Source of the DNA: Roseomonas sp. HF4
Lineage (GTDB): Bacteria > Pseudomonadota > Alphaproteobacteria > Acetobacterales > Acetobacteraceae
Reading direction: 5' to 3'
Assembly (NCBI RefSeq): GCF_005222755.1
Contig: NZ_STGD01000018.1
Location: forward strand, 1 to 64,000
DNA length: 64,000 bases
Shown here: piece after piece, positions 25,089 to 33,265 of the stretch
Layout: each line of letters opens with the position of its first letter
How positions within the stretch are numbered: the stretch's first letter is position 1
Position numbers and translations under genes: made by a program
The notes under the pieces: generated by a model
Seen by the model: the letters and a program-made list of their open reading frames with translations, nothing else
The model's database searches: none
What the model was told of the DNA's origin: nothing

Positions 25089-26102
25089 ATGACATTCCGT
25101 CGTTCCATCCTGGTCGCCGCGACGGCGGCCGCCTTCGCCGCGCCGGGCCTGGCGCTCGCGCAGGCGCCGTCCTTCTTCCGCATCGGCACCGGCAGCGCCG
25201 GCGGCACCTACTACCCGATCGGCGGCATCGTCGCGAACGCCCTGTCCTGCCCGCCTGGCGCGGCATGCAACACGGCCGGCGCGACCGACGGCATCCCCGG
25301 CATGGTCGCGGTGGCGCAGGCGACCCAGGGCAGCGTGCAGAACGTGGCCATGGTGCAGGGCGGCAACGCCGAGGCCGGCTTCGCGCAGTCCGACGTGACG
25401 CACTGGGCCTACACGGCCACCGGCCTGTTCCAGGGCCGCCCGGCGGCGGACCGCATCCGCTTCGTCGCGCACCTGTTCCCCGAGCACATCCACGCCGCGG
25501 TTCGCCGCGACAGCCCGATCCAGTCCTTCAACGATCTGCGCGGCAAGCGCATCGCGATCGGGCTGCAGGCCTCGGGTGCGCGCATCGGCTCGGAGCTCAT
25601 CCTCGGCGCCTATGGCCTCCAGGCCGGCCGCGAATTCACGGCCGAATACCTGAACCAGGCCCAGGGCACCGAGCGCATGCAGGACCGCGGGCTGGATGCG
25701 ACCATCACCGTGGTCGGCTACCCTGCCGCCGCCTTCGTGGAATTCTGCAGCCGCACCGGCTGCCGCTTCCTGCCGGTGCCGGAGGCCGAGGCGAACCGCG
25801 TGATCGAGCGCGCGCCCTTCTACGGCCGCGGCGTCATTCCCCGCACCGCCTATGAGGGGCTCGAGGCGGACGTGCCGACGCTGACCGTGGGCGCGGTGCT
25901 GATCGTGCGCGACAGCCTGCCGGACGACCTCGTCTACAACATCACGCGCGCGCTGTGGTCGCAGACGACGCGCGGCCTGCTCGACCGCGGCCATGCCAAG
26001 GGGCGCGAGATCGTGCGGGAGAACGCGCTGAGCGGCCGCGGCGTCGTGCCGTTCCATCCGGGCGCCGAGCGCTTCTATCGCGAAGCCGGCCTGCTGCGCT
26101 GA
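25089..26102 (+). CDS. TAXI-family TRAP transporter solute-binding protein
   Basis: A 337-residue periplasmic receptor. The signal peptide is cut near ALAQA (about residue 25). The TAXI hallmark FRIGTGSAGGTYYPIGGIVANAL follows at once. SFNDLRGKRIAIGLQASGARI and the C-terminal GVVPFHPGAERFYREAGL (FHPGAxxYxxE-type) complete the signature. Two cysteine pairs (SCPPGAAC; CSRTGC) may form disulphides. It is followed 16 bases later by a fused TRAP permease, so the pair is a complete importer. TAXI receptors often take glutamate-like or other carboxylates; the ligand here is unknown. Confidence 0.95.
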   Translation: MTFRRSILVAATAAAFAAPGLALAQAPSFFRIGTGSAGGTYYPIGGIVANALSCPPGAACNTAGATDGIPGMVAVAQATQGSVQNVAMVQGGNAEAGFAQSDVTHWAYTATGLFQGRPAADRIRFVAHLFPEHIHAAVRRDSPIQSFNDLRGKRIAIGLQASGARIGSELILGAYGLQAGREFTAEYLNQAQGTERMQDRGLDATITVVGYPAAAFVEFCSRTGCRFLPVPEAEANRVIERAPFYGRGVIPRTAYEGLEADVPTLTVGAVLIVRDSLPDDLVYNITRALWSQTTRGLLDRGHAKGREIVRENALSGRGVVPFHPGAERFYREAGLLR

Positions 26103-26118
26103 CCTGAAAGGTACGGCC

Positions 26119-28152
26119 GTGTCCGCAAACCATTCGCGCGGCACGGCCGCATCGGCGCCGAACAGGCTCGACCTCGACGCCGCCGCCGAGCTCGAGAAGA
26201 AGTACGACAGCGAGGTCAGCTTCCGCGAACTGCGCGGCGTCACGGCGGCGATCGTCTCGACGCTGCTGGTCGCGCTGTCGGCCTTCCACTACTACACGGC
26301 CGGCTTCGGCATCCTGACCGAGCACTGGCACAAGTCGATCCACCTGGCCGCGGTGCTCGGCCTGATCTTCATCATGTTCCCGACCAGGCTCGACGGCCTG
26401 CCCAGGATCGGCGGCGTGCCGGTGCACGACTGGCTGCTCGCGCTGCTGGTCGCCGCCGCCTGCTTCTACCTGCCGATCGTCTTCGACGAGCTCACCTTCC
26501 GCATCGGCATGCCCAACAGCTGGGACATGGTGATGGGCACCGTCATGATCGTGCTGGTGCTGGAGGCAACGCGCCGGGCCATGGGCTGGGTGCTGCCCGC
26601 GATCGTGGTCATCTTCATCCTCTATGGCCTGTTCGGGAACCATCTCTCGGGCGTGCTGGCGCATCCCGGCTCGAACTGGGAAGGCTTCCTGAGCCATGTC
26701 TACCTGACGCAGGAAGGCATCTTCGGCATCCCGGTGAAGGTGGTCGCGACCTTCGTCTTCCACTTCGTGCTGTTCGGCGTGCTCGCGACGCGGATGGGGC
26801 TCGGGCAGTTCTTCATCGACATCGCCTCGATCATCGCGGGGCGCTATGCCGGCGGGCCTGCGAAGGTCGCGGTGGTGTCGTCCGCCCTGTTCGGGTCGAT
26901 CAGCGGGTCCTCCATCGCGAACACCGTGACGACGGGCTCGCTCACCATCCCGGCGATGAAGCGGATCGGCTACAAGCCGCATTTCGCGGGCGCGGTCGAG
27001 GCCGCGGCCAGCGCGGGCGGCCAGATCACGCCGCCGATCATGGGGGCCGCCGCCTTCGTGATGATCGAGTTCCTCGAGATATCGCTCACGACCCTGCTGA
27101 TCGCCGCCGCCGTCCCCGCCGCGATGCATTTCTGGGGCGTCTTCGTGCAGGTGCATTTCGAGGCCAAGCGCCTCGGCCTGCGCGGGCTCGACGAGGATGA
27201 GATCCCGAAGCTCTGGCCGACCATCCGGGACGGCTGGCCGACCGTGATCCCGCTGGTGCTGCTGGTCTATGTCATCGTGCAGGGCTACACGCCCTATCTC
27301 GCGGCCTTCACGGGCATCTCGGCCTGCATCGTGGTCGGCTTCCTGAACCCGCGGAACAGGCTCACGATCAAGGATCTCTGGGACGCCTTCGACCTCGGCT
27401 CGCGCTACGCGCTCGCGGTCGGCGCGGCGGCCGCGGCGGTCGGCATCGTGGTGGGCGTCGTCACGCTGACCGGCGCGGGCTTCCGCATCGGCTTCATCGT
27501 GACGCAGGCGGCGGTGCAGACGGCGGAAGTCTTCCGCCCCATCGTCGAGGCCCTGCCGGCCGGCTTCGGCTCCATGGAGGGGCTGACGCTGTTCATGACG
27601 CTGCTCTTCGTGGCGCTCGTCTGCATCGCGATGGGCGCCGGCATCCCGACGACGGCGCTCTACATCGTGCTCGCGGCCATCGCGGCGCCCGCCGTTCAGC
27701 AGCTCGGCGTGCCGCCGATCGCGGCGCATCTGTTCATCCTCTACTACGGGATCCTGGCGGACCTGACGCCGCCGGTCTGCGTCTCCGCCTATGCCGCTGC
27801 CGGGATCGCGGGGTCGAACCCGTTCCGCACCGGGATCACCGCCTTCCGCCTCGGCATGGCGAAGGCAACCGTGCCCTTCGTCTTCGCCTATGCGCCTGTG
27901 ATGCTGATCGTGGTGCCGGACTTCACCTGGGGGGCGTTCCTGTTCACCGTCGGCACCTGCGCGGTGGGCGTGCTGATCCTCGGTATCGGCATGACGGGCT
28001 ACGCCTTCACGCATATGGGCCTGATGTCGCAGGCCGTGCTGGTGGTGGGGTCGCTGCTGATGATCTCGCCCTCGGGGCCGATGACAGCCGTGGGCGCGGC
28101 GATCGCGGCGCCTGTGCTGGCGTGGAATTTCCTGCGGGCCCGCCGAACATGA
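26119..28152 (+). CDS. TRAP transporter fused permease (4TM/12TM)
   Basis: A 677-residue inner-membrane protein starting with GTG after GAAAGG. It fuses the small and large TRAP subunits. SALFGSISGSSIANTVTTGSLTIPAMKR and AAASAGGQITPPIMGAAAFVM are the large-subunit motifs. The second half has GAGIPTTALYIVLAAIAAPA and ADLTPPVCVSAYAAAGIAG. It works with the TAXI receptor just upstream, driven by an ion gradient. It is a close architectural relative of the permease at 4670-6646 but differs throughout in sequence. Confidence 0.95.
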   Translation: MSANHSRGTAASAPNRLDLDAAAELEKKYDSEVSFRELRGVTAAIVSTLLVALSAFHYYTAGFGILTEHWHKSIHLAAVLGLIFIMFPTRLDGLPRIGGVPVHDWLLALLVAAACFYLPIVFDELTFRIGMPNSWDMVMGTVMIVLVLEATRRAMGWVLPAIVVIFILYGLFGNHLSGVLAHPGSNWEGFLSHVYLTQEGIFGIPVKVVATFVFHFVLFGVLATRMGLGQFFIDIASIIAGRYAGGPAKVAVVSSALFGSISGSSIANTVTTGSLTIPAMKRIGYKPHFAGAVEAAASAGGQITPPIMGAAAFVMIEFLEISLTTLLIAAAVPAAMHFWGVFVQVHFEAKRLGLRGLDEDEIPKLWPTIRDGWPTVIPLVLLVYVIVQGYTPYLAAFTGISACIVVGFLNPRNRLTIKDLWDAFDLGSRYALAVGAAAAAVGIVVGVVTLTGAGFRIGFIVTQAAVQTAEVFRPIVEALPAGFGSMEGLTLFMTLLFVALVCIAMGAGIPTTALYIVLAAIAAPAVQQLGVPPIAAHLFILYYGILADLTPPVCVSAYAAAGIAGSNPFRTGITAFRLGMAKATVPFVFAYAPVMLIVVPDFTWGAFLFTVGTCAVGVLILGIGMTGYAFTHMGLMSQAVLVVGSLLMISPSGPMTAVGAAIAAPVLAWNFLRARRT

Positions 28153-28292
28153 CGGGTCCGTGCGGGGACGAAGGCAGCGCGACCTCTCGCCGCCCCAGCC
28201 TGCGCCACTGATCGCGAAGCGCCGGGCGCGGGGCCTCGGCGACCGGACCGCGAACGGCTAGTCTCGGGCGATCGGGCGGAGCGGGGGCATCG

Positions 28293-29306
28293 ATGGACTG
28301 GCCGGTTCAGGAAGGCGTGTTCGAAGCCGGCGACCTCGCGCTTCATCGCGGCGGCGTGCTGCCCGATGCGCGCATCGCCTGGCGCGCGCATGGCACGCTT
28401 GCCGCCGCACGCGACAATGTCGTGCTCTATCCGACCAGCTACGGCGCGCAGCATCAGGACATCGAATGGCTGATCGGGCCCGGGGGCGTGCTCGACCCGA
28501 CGCGCTGGTTCGTCGTGGTGCCCAACATGTTCGGCAACGGGCTGTCCTCCTCGCCGAGCAACGCCGCGCCCTGGCCCCGCCTGGTGACAGCCTGGGACAA
28601 TGTCGCGGCGCAACGCCGGCTTCTGCGGGAGGTGTTCGGCGTCACGCGCCTGCACGCCGTCTATGGCTGGTCGATGGGCGCGCAGCAGGCCTACCACTGG
28701 GCGGCCGCCTTCCCGGAGGCCGTGCAGCGCATCGTCGTGAACTGCGGCAGCGCGCGGACCAGCGTGCACAACCGTGTTTTCCTGAAGGGCATGATGGCGG
28801 TGCTGGAGGCGGCGCCGGAGTATGACGGCATCGCGCTGTTCGCGACCGAGCCCGCCGCCGCGCTGCGCGCTTTCGGCCGCCTCTATGCCGGCTGGGCGCT
28901 GAGCCAGGATTTCTATCGCACGGGGCTTCACCTCTCGGCGCTTGGCGCGCCGGATCTCGACACCTTCCTGCGCACGGACTGGGAGGAACGCTTCGCGCGC
29001 CGCGCGGCGGCCGACCTGCTGGCGCAGCTGCGCTGCTGGGACGCCGGCGACATCGCCGACCACCCGCACCACGGCGGCGACCTGGCGCGCGCGTTGGCGT
29101 CGATCGACGCACGGGTGCTGCTGATGCCCTCGGCGACCGATCTCTATTTCCGCGTCGCCGACAACGAGGCGGAATTGCCGCACCTCCGCCACGGGACGCT
29201 GCTGCCGATCCCCTCGATCTGGGGCCATCGCGCGGGCAATCCCGTGGCCAATGCCGTGGACGCGGCCTTCCTGCGCCGCCATGTCCGCGCCTTCCTGGAG
29301 GCGTGA
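28293..29306 (+). CDS. Alpha/beta-fold hydrolase, homoserine-acetyltransferase-like
   Basis: A 337-residue protein with the MetX-like fold. The nucleophile elbow YGWSMGAQQAYHWA is at about residues 128-141. The acidic member is likely Asp in MPSATDLYF and the general base His in SIWGHRAGNP. The typical N-terminal phrase NVVLYPTSYGAQHQD matches hydrolases of this group. True MetX enzymes have GGSMGG, so acetyl transfer to homoserine is not implied and hydrolysis is more likely. It lies 1 base before the D-aminopeptidase-like gene, and the two may process the same substrate. The ATG at 28293 was taken because the frame has no better start. Confidence 0.85.
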   Translation: MDWPVQEGVFEAGDLALHRGGVLPDARIAWRAHGTLAAARDNVVLYPTSYGAQHQDIEWLIGPGGVLDPTRWFVVVPNMFGNGLSSSPSNAAPWPRLVTAWDNVAAQRRLLREVFGVTRLHAVYGWSMGAQQAYHWAAAFPEAVQRIVVNCGSARTSVHNRVFLKGMMAVLEAAPEYDGIALFATEPAAALRAFGRLYAGWALSQDFYRTGLHLSALGAPDLDTFLRTDWEERFARRAAADLLAQLRCWDAGDIADHPHHGGDLARALASIDARVLLMPSATDLYFRVADNEAELPHLRHGTLLPIPSIWGHRAGNPVANAVDAAFLRRHVRAFLEA

Positions 29307-29307
29307 C

Positions 29308-30861
29308 ATGACCGATGCGCTGGAGCGCGCCGTCACAGCGCTCGCCGACGCCTATCCCGGCCCGGGCGGCGCCGTGGCGGTCCTGCGCGAAGGGGAGGTG
29401 CTGGCCCGGCACGCCTGGGGCTACGCGAACGCCGAGCGGCGCATCCCCTTCACGCCGCGCACGCTGTTCCGCATGTGCTCCATCACGAAGCAGTTCACCT
29501 GCGCGGCGCTGCTGGATGCCTTCCCCGACCCTTCGGTGCTGGACGACGATCTGCGCGCGCGGCTGCCACTGCTGGAGGGACCCGCACCGGGCACGCTCCA
29601 CCTCTGCCACAACCAGTCGGGGCTGCGCGACTACTGGGCCGTCGCGATGCTGCACGGCTCGCCGGTCGAGGCGCCCTTCGGCGATGCCGAGGCGGCGCGC
29701 CTCATCGGCGGCACGCGCAGCCTGCACTTCGCGCCGGGCACGCGGTATTCCTACGTGAACCAGAATTTCCGCCTGCTGTCCGACATGCTCGAGGCGCGGG
29801 CCGGGCGCGGCTTCGCGGAGGTGCTGCGCGCGCGCGTCCTCGACCGTGCGGGGATGGCAAGCGCCTTCCTTGCCGTCGACACGCGCGCCATGCCCGATGG
29901 GACCGAGGGCTACGAGGGCAGCCTCGCCACGGGCTTCCGCGCGGCGGAGAACCGCATCCTCTGGACGGGCGATGCCGGCCTCGGCGCCTCGCTCGACGAC
30001 ATGATCGCCTGGGAACGGCACATCGACGCGACGCGCGACGATGCGGATTCGCTGCACGGGCGGCTGCTGCGCCCGGCGAATTTCGCCGACGGCGCGCCGG
30101 CGCCCTACGCCTTCGGGCTGCGCGCCGGAGAGGAGTTCGGGCGCCGCGCCATCGGCCATGGCGGGGCGCTGCGCGGCTGGCGCAGCCACCGCATGGTGCT
30201 GCCGGCCGAGCGGGTCTCGGTCGTCGTGCTGTTCAACCACCTGTCGGATGCGTATGCGGCGTCGCTCGACATCCTCGGCGCGCTGTTCGGCGAGCCGCGG
30301 CAAAGGGCCGCAGCGGACCACCCCCCGCCAGCCTGGCTCGGCGCCTGGTTCGAGCCGGAGACCGCGCTGGCCGCGCGCATCGACGCCGCGGAGCCGGGTC
30401 GTATCCGCCTGCGCTTCGGGCACTCCGCCGAACGGCTCGACCTGCAGGCGGACGGCAGCGCGACGAACGGGGCGACCACCATCCGGATGTCGCCGGAGGG
30501 CCTGCGGATGGACCGGCCGCACGAGAACCAGTCGGTCATCCTGCTGCCGCGGCGTGGCGTGCCTGCCCGTGACATCGCGGGGCGCTACGCCTGCGCCGAG
30601 CTGGGCGCGGAGCTGACTGTCGAGGATGCCGGCGGGGCGGTCTATGGCGGGTTTTCCGGCATGCTCGGCCAGGGCCGGATGGAGCGGCTGGAGCCGATCG
30701 CGGAAGACCTCTGGGCGCTGCCCTGCCCCCGCGCGCTGGACCACACGCCGCCCGGCGACTGGACGCTCGCGGTCGAGCGCGAAGCCGGGCGCCCGCGCGC
30801 GATCCGCCTCGGCTGCTGGCTGGCGCGCGGGCTGCGCTACGAGCGGCAGCCCGCCGGTTGA
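29308..30861 (+). CDS. D-aminopeptidase-like serine hydrolase (S12/beta-lactamase fold)
   Basis: A 517-residue protein, close to the 520 residues of Ochrobactrum D-aminopeptidase. The penicillin-binding fold motifs are SITK (Ser58, Lys61), YVN (Tyr149 to Asn151) and HGG in AIGHGGALRGW near residue 287. GLRDYWAV matches the DAP family. The C-terminal third (from about 330) fits the two extra beta-barrel domains of DAP. Such enzymes release N-terminal D-residues from peptides or D-amino acid amides. There is no signal peptide, so it acts in the cytoplasm. It follows the hydrolase gene by one base and the TAXI importer by a kilobase. Confidence 0.88.
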   Translation: MTDALERAVTALADAYPGPGGAVAVLREGEVLARHAWGYANAERRIPFTPRTLFRMCSITKQFTCAALLDAFPDPSVLDDDLRARLPLLEGPAPGTLHLCHNQSGLRDYWAVAMLHGSPVEAPFGDAEAARLIGGTRSLHFAPGTRYSYVNQNFRLLSDMLEARAGRGFAEVLRARVLDRAGMASAFLAVDTRAMPDGTEGYEGSLATGFRAAENRILWTGDAGLGASLDDMIAWERHIDATRDDADSLHGRLLRPANFADGAPAPYAFGLRAGEEFGRRAIGHGGALRGWRSHRMVLPAERVSVVVLFNHLSDAYAASLDILGALFGEPRQRAAADHPPPAWLGAWFEPETALAARIDAAEPGRIRLRFGHSAERLDLQADGSATNGATTIRMSPEGLRMDRPHENQSVILLPRRGVPARDIAGRYACAELGAELTVEDAGGAVYGGFSGMLGQGRMERLEPIAEDLWALPCPRALDHTPPGDWTLAVEREAGRPRAIRLGCWLARGLRYERQPAG

Positions 30862-30865
30862 TCCG

Positions 30866-33199
30866 TCAGGCCGCCTTCGCGCCGGCCAGGGCCTTCCACA
30901 CCGCCTCGGGCGTCGCCGGCATGTCGATCTGCGTCACGCCGGCATCGGCCAGAGCATCCACCAGGGCGTTGATGACAGCGGGTGGGCTGCCGACCGCGCC
31001 GGCCTCCCCCGCGCCCTTCACGCCGAGCGGATTGGTCTCGCAGGGCACCTCGATCAGGTCCACGTCGATCGGCGGCAGGTCGTCCGCCCGCGGCAGCGCG
31101 TAGTCCATGAAGGAGGCGCTGACCAGCTGGCCGCTCTCCGCATCGTAGGCGGTGCGTTCCAGCAGCGCCTGGCCGATGCCCTGCGTCACGCCGCCATGCA
31201 CCTGGCCGCGCACGATCAGCGGATTCAGCGCATGGCCGACATCGTCCACCACGATGTAGCGCGGGATCGCGACGATGCCGGTCTCGGGGTCGACCTCGAC
31301 CTCGGCCACGTGGCAGCCGTTCGGGAAGGTGTGGGACTTGATCTCGGCGGTCTCCTGCGCGTCGAGCAGCGTCGCCTCGATGCCGGCGGCGGCCTTCTTC
31401 CGCTGCGCGGCGGCGAGTTCGAGGATGCCGACGGCGCGGTCCGTGCCGACCACGCCGAAGCTGCCGCCCTTCGGCGTGAACTCGATGTCGGCGACCGAGG
31501 CCTCGAGGTGTTCCGAGGCTGCGATCTTGCCCTTCTCGACCACGCTCGCGGTGGTCACGAGGATCGCCTGGCCTTCCGAATAGAGGCTGCGCGCGCCGCC
31601 CGTGCCGCCGCCATCCGGCAGGCTGTCGGAATCGCCCTGCTGGATGCGGATCTTCTCGATCGGGATGCCGAGCTCGTGGCTCGTCATCATCGCATAGGCG
31701 GTCTCATGGCCCTGGCCGGTGGACTGCGTGCCGACATAGACGTCAACGAAGCCGTCATCGGCGAAGCGCACGGCCGCGTTCTCGGTCGGCGAGCCGCCGG
31801 TCGCCTCCAGGTAGTAGGCGAGGCCGATGCCGCGCTTCCTGCCGCGCTTCGCCGCCTCCGCCTTCCGGGCGGGGAAGCCGGCCCAGTCGATCTTCTGCAG
31901 CGCGCTGTCCATGAGCCTGGCGAATTCGCCGGAATCGTAGCGCTGCCCCATCGCCGAGACGTAGGGCATGCGCGACGACGGGACCATGTTGCGGCGCCGG
32001 ATCTCGATCCGGTCGATGCCCATCTCGCGCGCCGCGGTGTCGATCAGGCGCTCGACCAGGTAGTTGCTCTCGGGCCGCCCGGCGCCGCGATAGGCGTCGA
32101 CCGGCACCGTGTTGGTGACGACGCCGATGACCTGCGCGTGGATCGCCTGGAAGTCGTACACGCTCGCTAGGACCTTGGTGCCCGCGCCGGTCGGGATGAA
32201 GGGCGCGAAGGTGTTGAGGTAGGCACCCATCCCCGCCCAGTTCTTGGTGCGCAGCGCCAGGAACTTCCCGTCCTTGTCGAGCGCCAACTCGCCGATCGTG
32301 ATGTTGTCGCGCCCGTGCGTGTCGGACTGGAAGGCCTCGGTGCGTTCGGAGGTCCACTTCACCGCGCGCTTCAACTCCCGCGCCGCGAAGCAGGTCAGCA
32401 CGTGCTCGGGGTAGAGGAAGATCTTCATCCCGAAGCCGCCGCCGACATCGGGCGTGACCACGCGGAAGCTCTCGGACGGCTGCTCGAAGATGTTGCTCGC
32501 CAGCAGGTTGCGCAGCAGCCAGGAGCCCTGGGTGTTTGTGGTCAGCGTCCAGTGGTTCCGCCCCGCGTCGTACTCGGCCAGCGCGGCGCGCGCCTCCATC
32601 GAGGCGACGACGACGCGGTTGTTCACGACGCGCAGCCGCGCGACATGGGCGGCGGAGGCGATCAGGTCATCGGCCTTGGCGGCGTCGCCGACATGCCAGT
32701 CGAAGCAGGTGTTGGCGGGGGCGGCGGGCCACACCTGCGGCTGTCCGGGGTCGGTCGCGGTGGCGAGGTCGGTCGCGGCGGGCAGGACCTCGTAGTCGAC
32801 CTCGATGGCCTCGGCGGCGTCGCGGGCCTGCTCGATGGTCTCGGCGACGACGAAGGCGACGGGGTCGCCGACGTGGCGCACGGTGCCCTCGGCCAAGGCA
32901 GGGCGCGGGGTCTCGGCGCTGCGGCTGCCGTCGCGGTTCTTCAGCGGCGTCAGGCAGGGCAGCGGGCCGATGCCGGCCGCGGCCAGGTCGGCCCCGGTCC
33001 AGATGCCGAGTACGCCCGGCATTGACTTGGCCGCGGTGGCCGAGATGCCCGTGATGCGGGCATGCGCATGCGGGCTGCGCAGTACGTAGCCCTGCGCCTG
33101 GCCAGGGACGGCAAAATCGTCGGTGTAGCGCCCGGCGCCCTTGAGCAGGCGCGGATCCTCGACGCGGCGGATGGACTGGCTGAGGCCGAACTTCGCCAT
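30866..33199 (-). CDS. Molybdenum hydroxylase large subunit (xanthine/CO dehydrogenase family), orphan
   Basis: A 777-residue protein with the CoxL/XdhA large-subunit architecture. The opening SQSIRRVEDPRLLKGAGRYTDD, VGGGFGMKIFLYPEHVLTC, and AYRGAGRPESNYLVERLID of the substrate channel are present, and the C-terminal GVKGAGEAGAVGSPPAVINA carries the catalytic Glu. True CO dehydrogenases have a Cys-bearing AYRCSFR loop; here it is AYRGAGR, so CO oxidation is unlikely. The FAD and 2Fe-2S subunits usually encoded alongside are absent, on both sides. It is convergent with the D-aminopeptidase gene (4 bases apart). The substrate is unknown. Confidence 0.92.
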   Translation of the reverse strand: MAKFGLSQSIRRVEDPRLLKGAGRYTDDFAVPGQAQGYVLRSPHAHARITGISATAAKSMPGVLGIWTGADLAAAGIGPLPCLTPLKNRDGSRSAETPRPALAEGTVRHVGDPVAFVVAETIEQARDAAEAIEVDYEVLPAATDLATATDPGQPQVWPAAPANTCFDWHVGDAAKADDLIASAAHVARLRVVNNRVVVASMEARAALAEYDAGRNHWTLTTNTQGSWLLRNLLASNIFEQPSESFRVVTPDVGGGFGMKIFLYPEHVLTCFAARELKRAVKWTSERTEAFQSDTHGRDNITIGELALDKDGKFLALRTKNWAGMGAYLNTFAPFIPTGAGTKVLASVYDFQAIHAQVIGVVTNTVPVDAYRGAGRPESNYLVERLIDTAAREMGIDRIEIRRRNMVPSSRMPYVSAMGQRYDSGEFARLMDSALQKIDWAGFPARKAEAAKRGRKRGIGLAYYLEATGGSPTENAAVRFADDGFVDVYVGTQSTGQGHETAYAMMTSHELGIPIEKIRIQQGDSDSLPDGGGTGGARSLYSEGQAILVTTASVVEKGKIAASEHLEASVADIEFTPKGGSFGVVGTDRAVGILELAAAQRKKAAAGIEATLLDAQETAEIKSHTFPNGCHVAEVEVDPETGIVAIPRYIVVDDVGHALNPLIVRGQVHGGVTQGIGQALLERTAYDAESGQLVSASFMDYALPRADDLPPIDVDLIEVPCETNPLGVKGAGEAGAVGSPPAVINALVDALADAGVTQIDMPATPEAVWKALAGAKAA

Positions 33200-33265
33200 G
33201 CGCGGGGTCTCCCTTGGTTCGTCGCCCCCATCATCTGCGATGCCGCCCCGGGATGGGAAGGGGGG

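Noticed and set aside
28293-29306. Homoserine O-acetyltransferase (metX)
   Set aside because: The nucleophile elbow is GWSMGA rather than GGSMGG, and no methionine-synthesis gene is adjacent.
30866-33199. Aerobic CO dehydrogenase
   Set aside because: The Cys-bearing AYRCSFR loop of CoxL is replaced by AYRGAGR, and no CoxM or CoxS gene is present.
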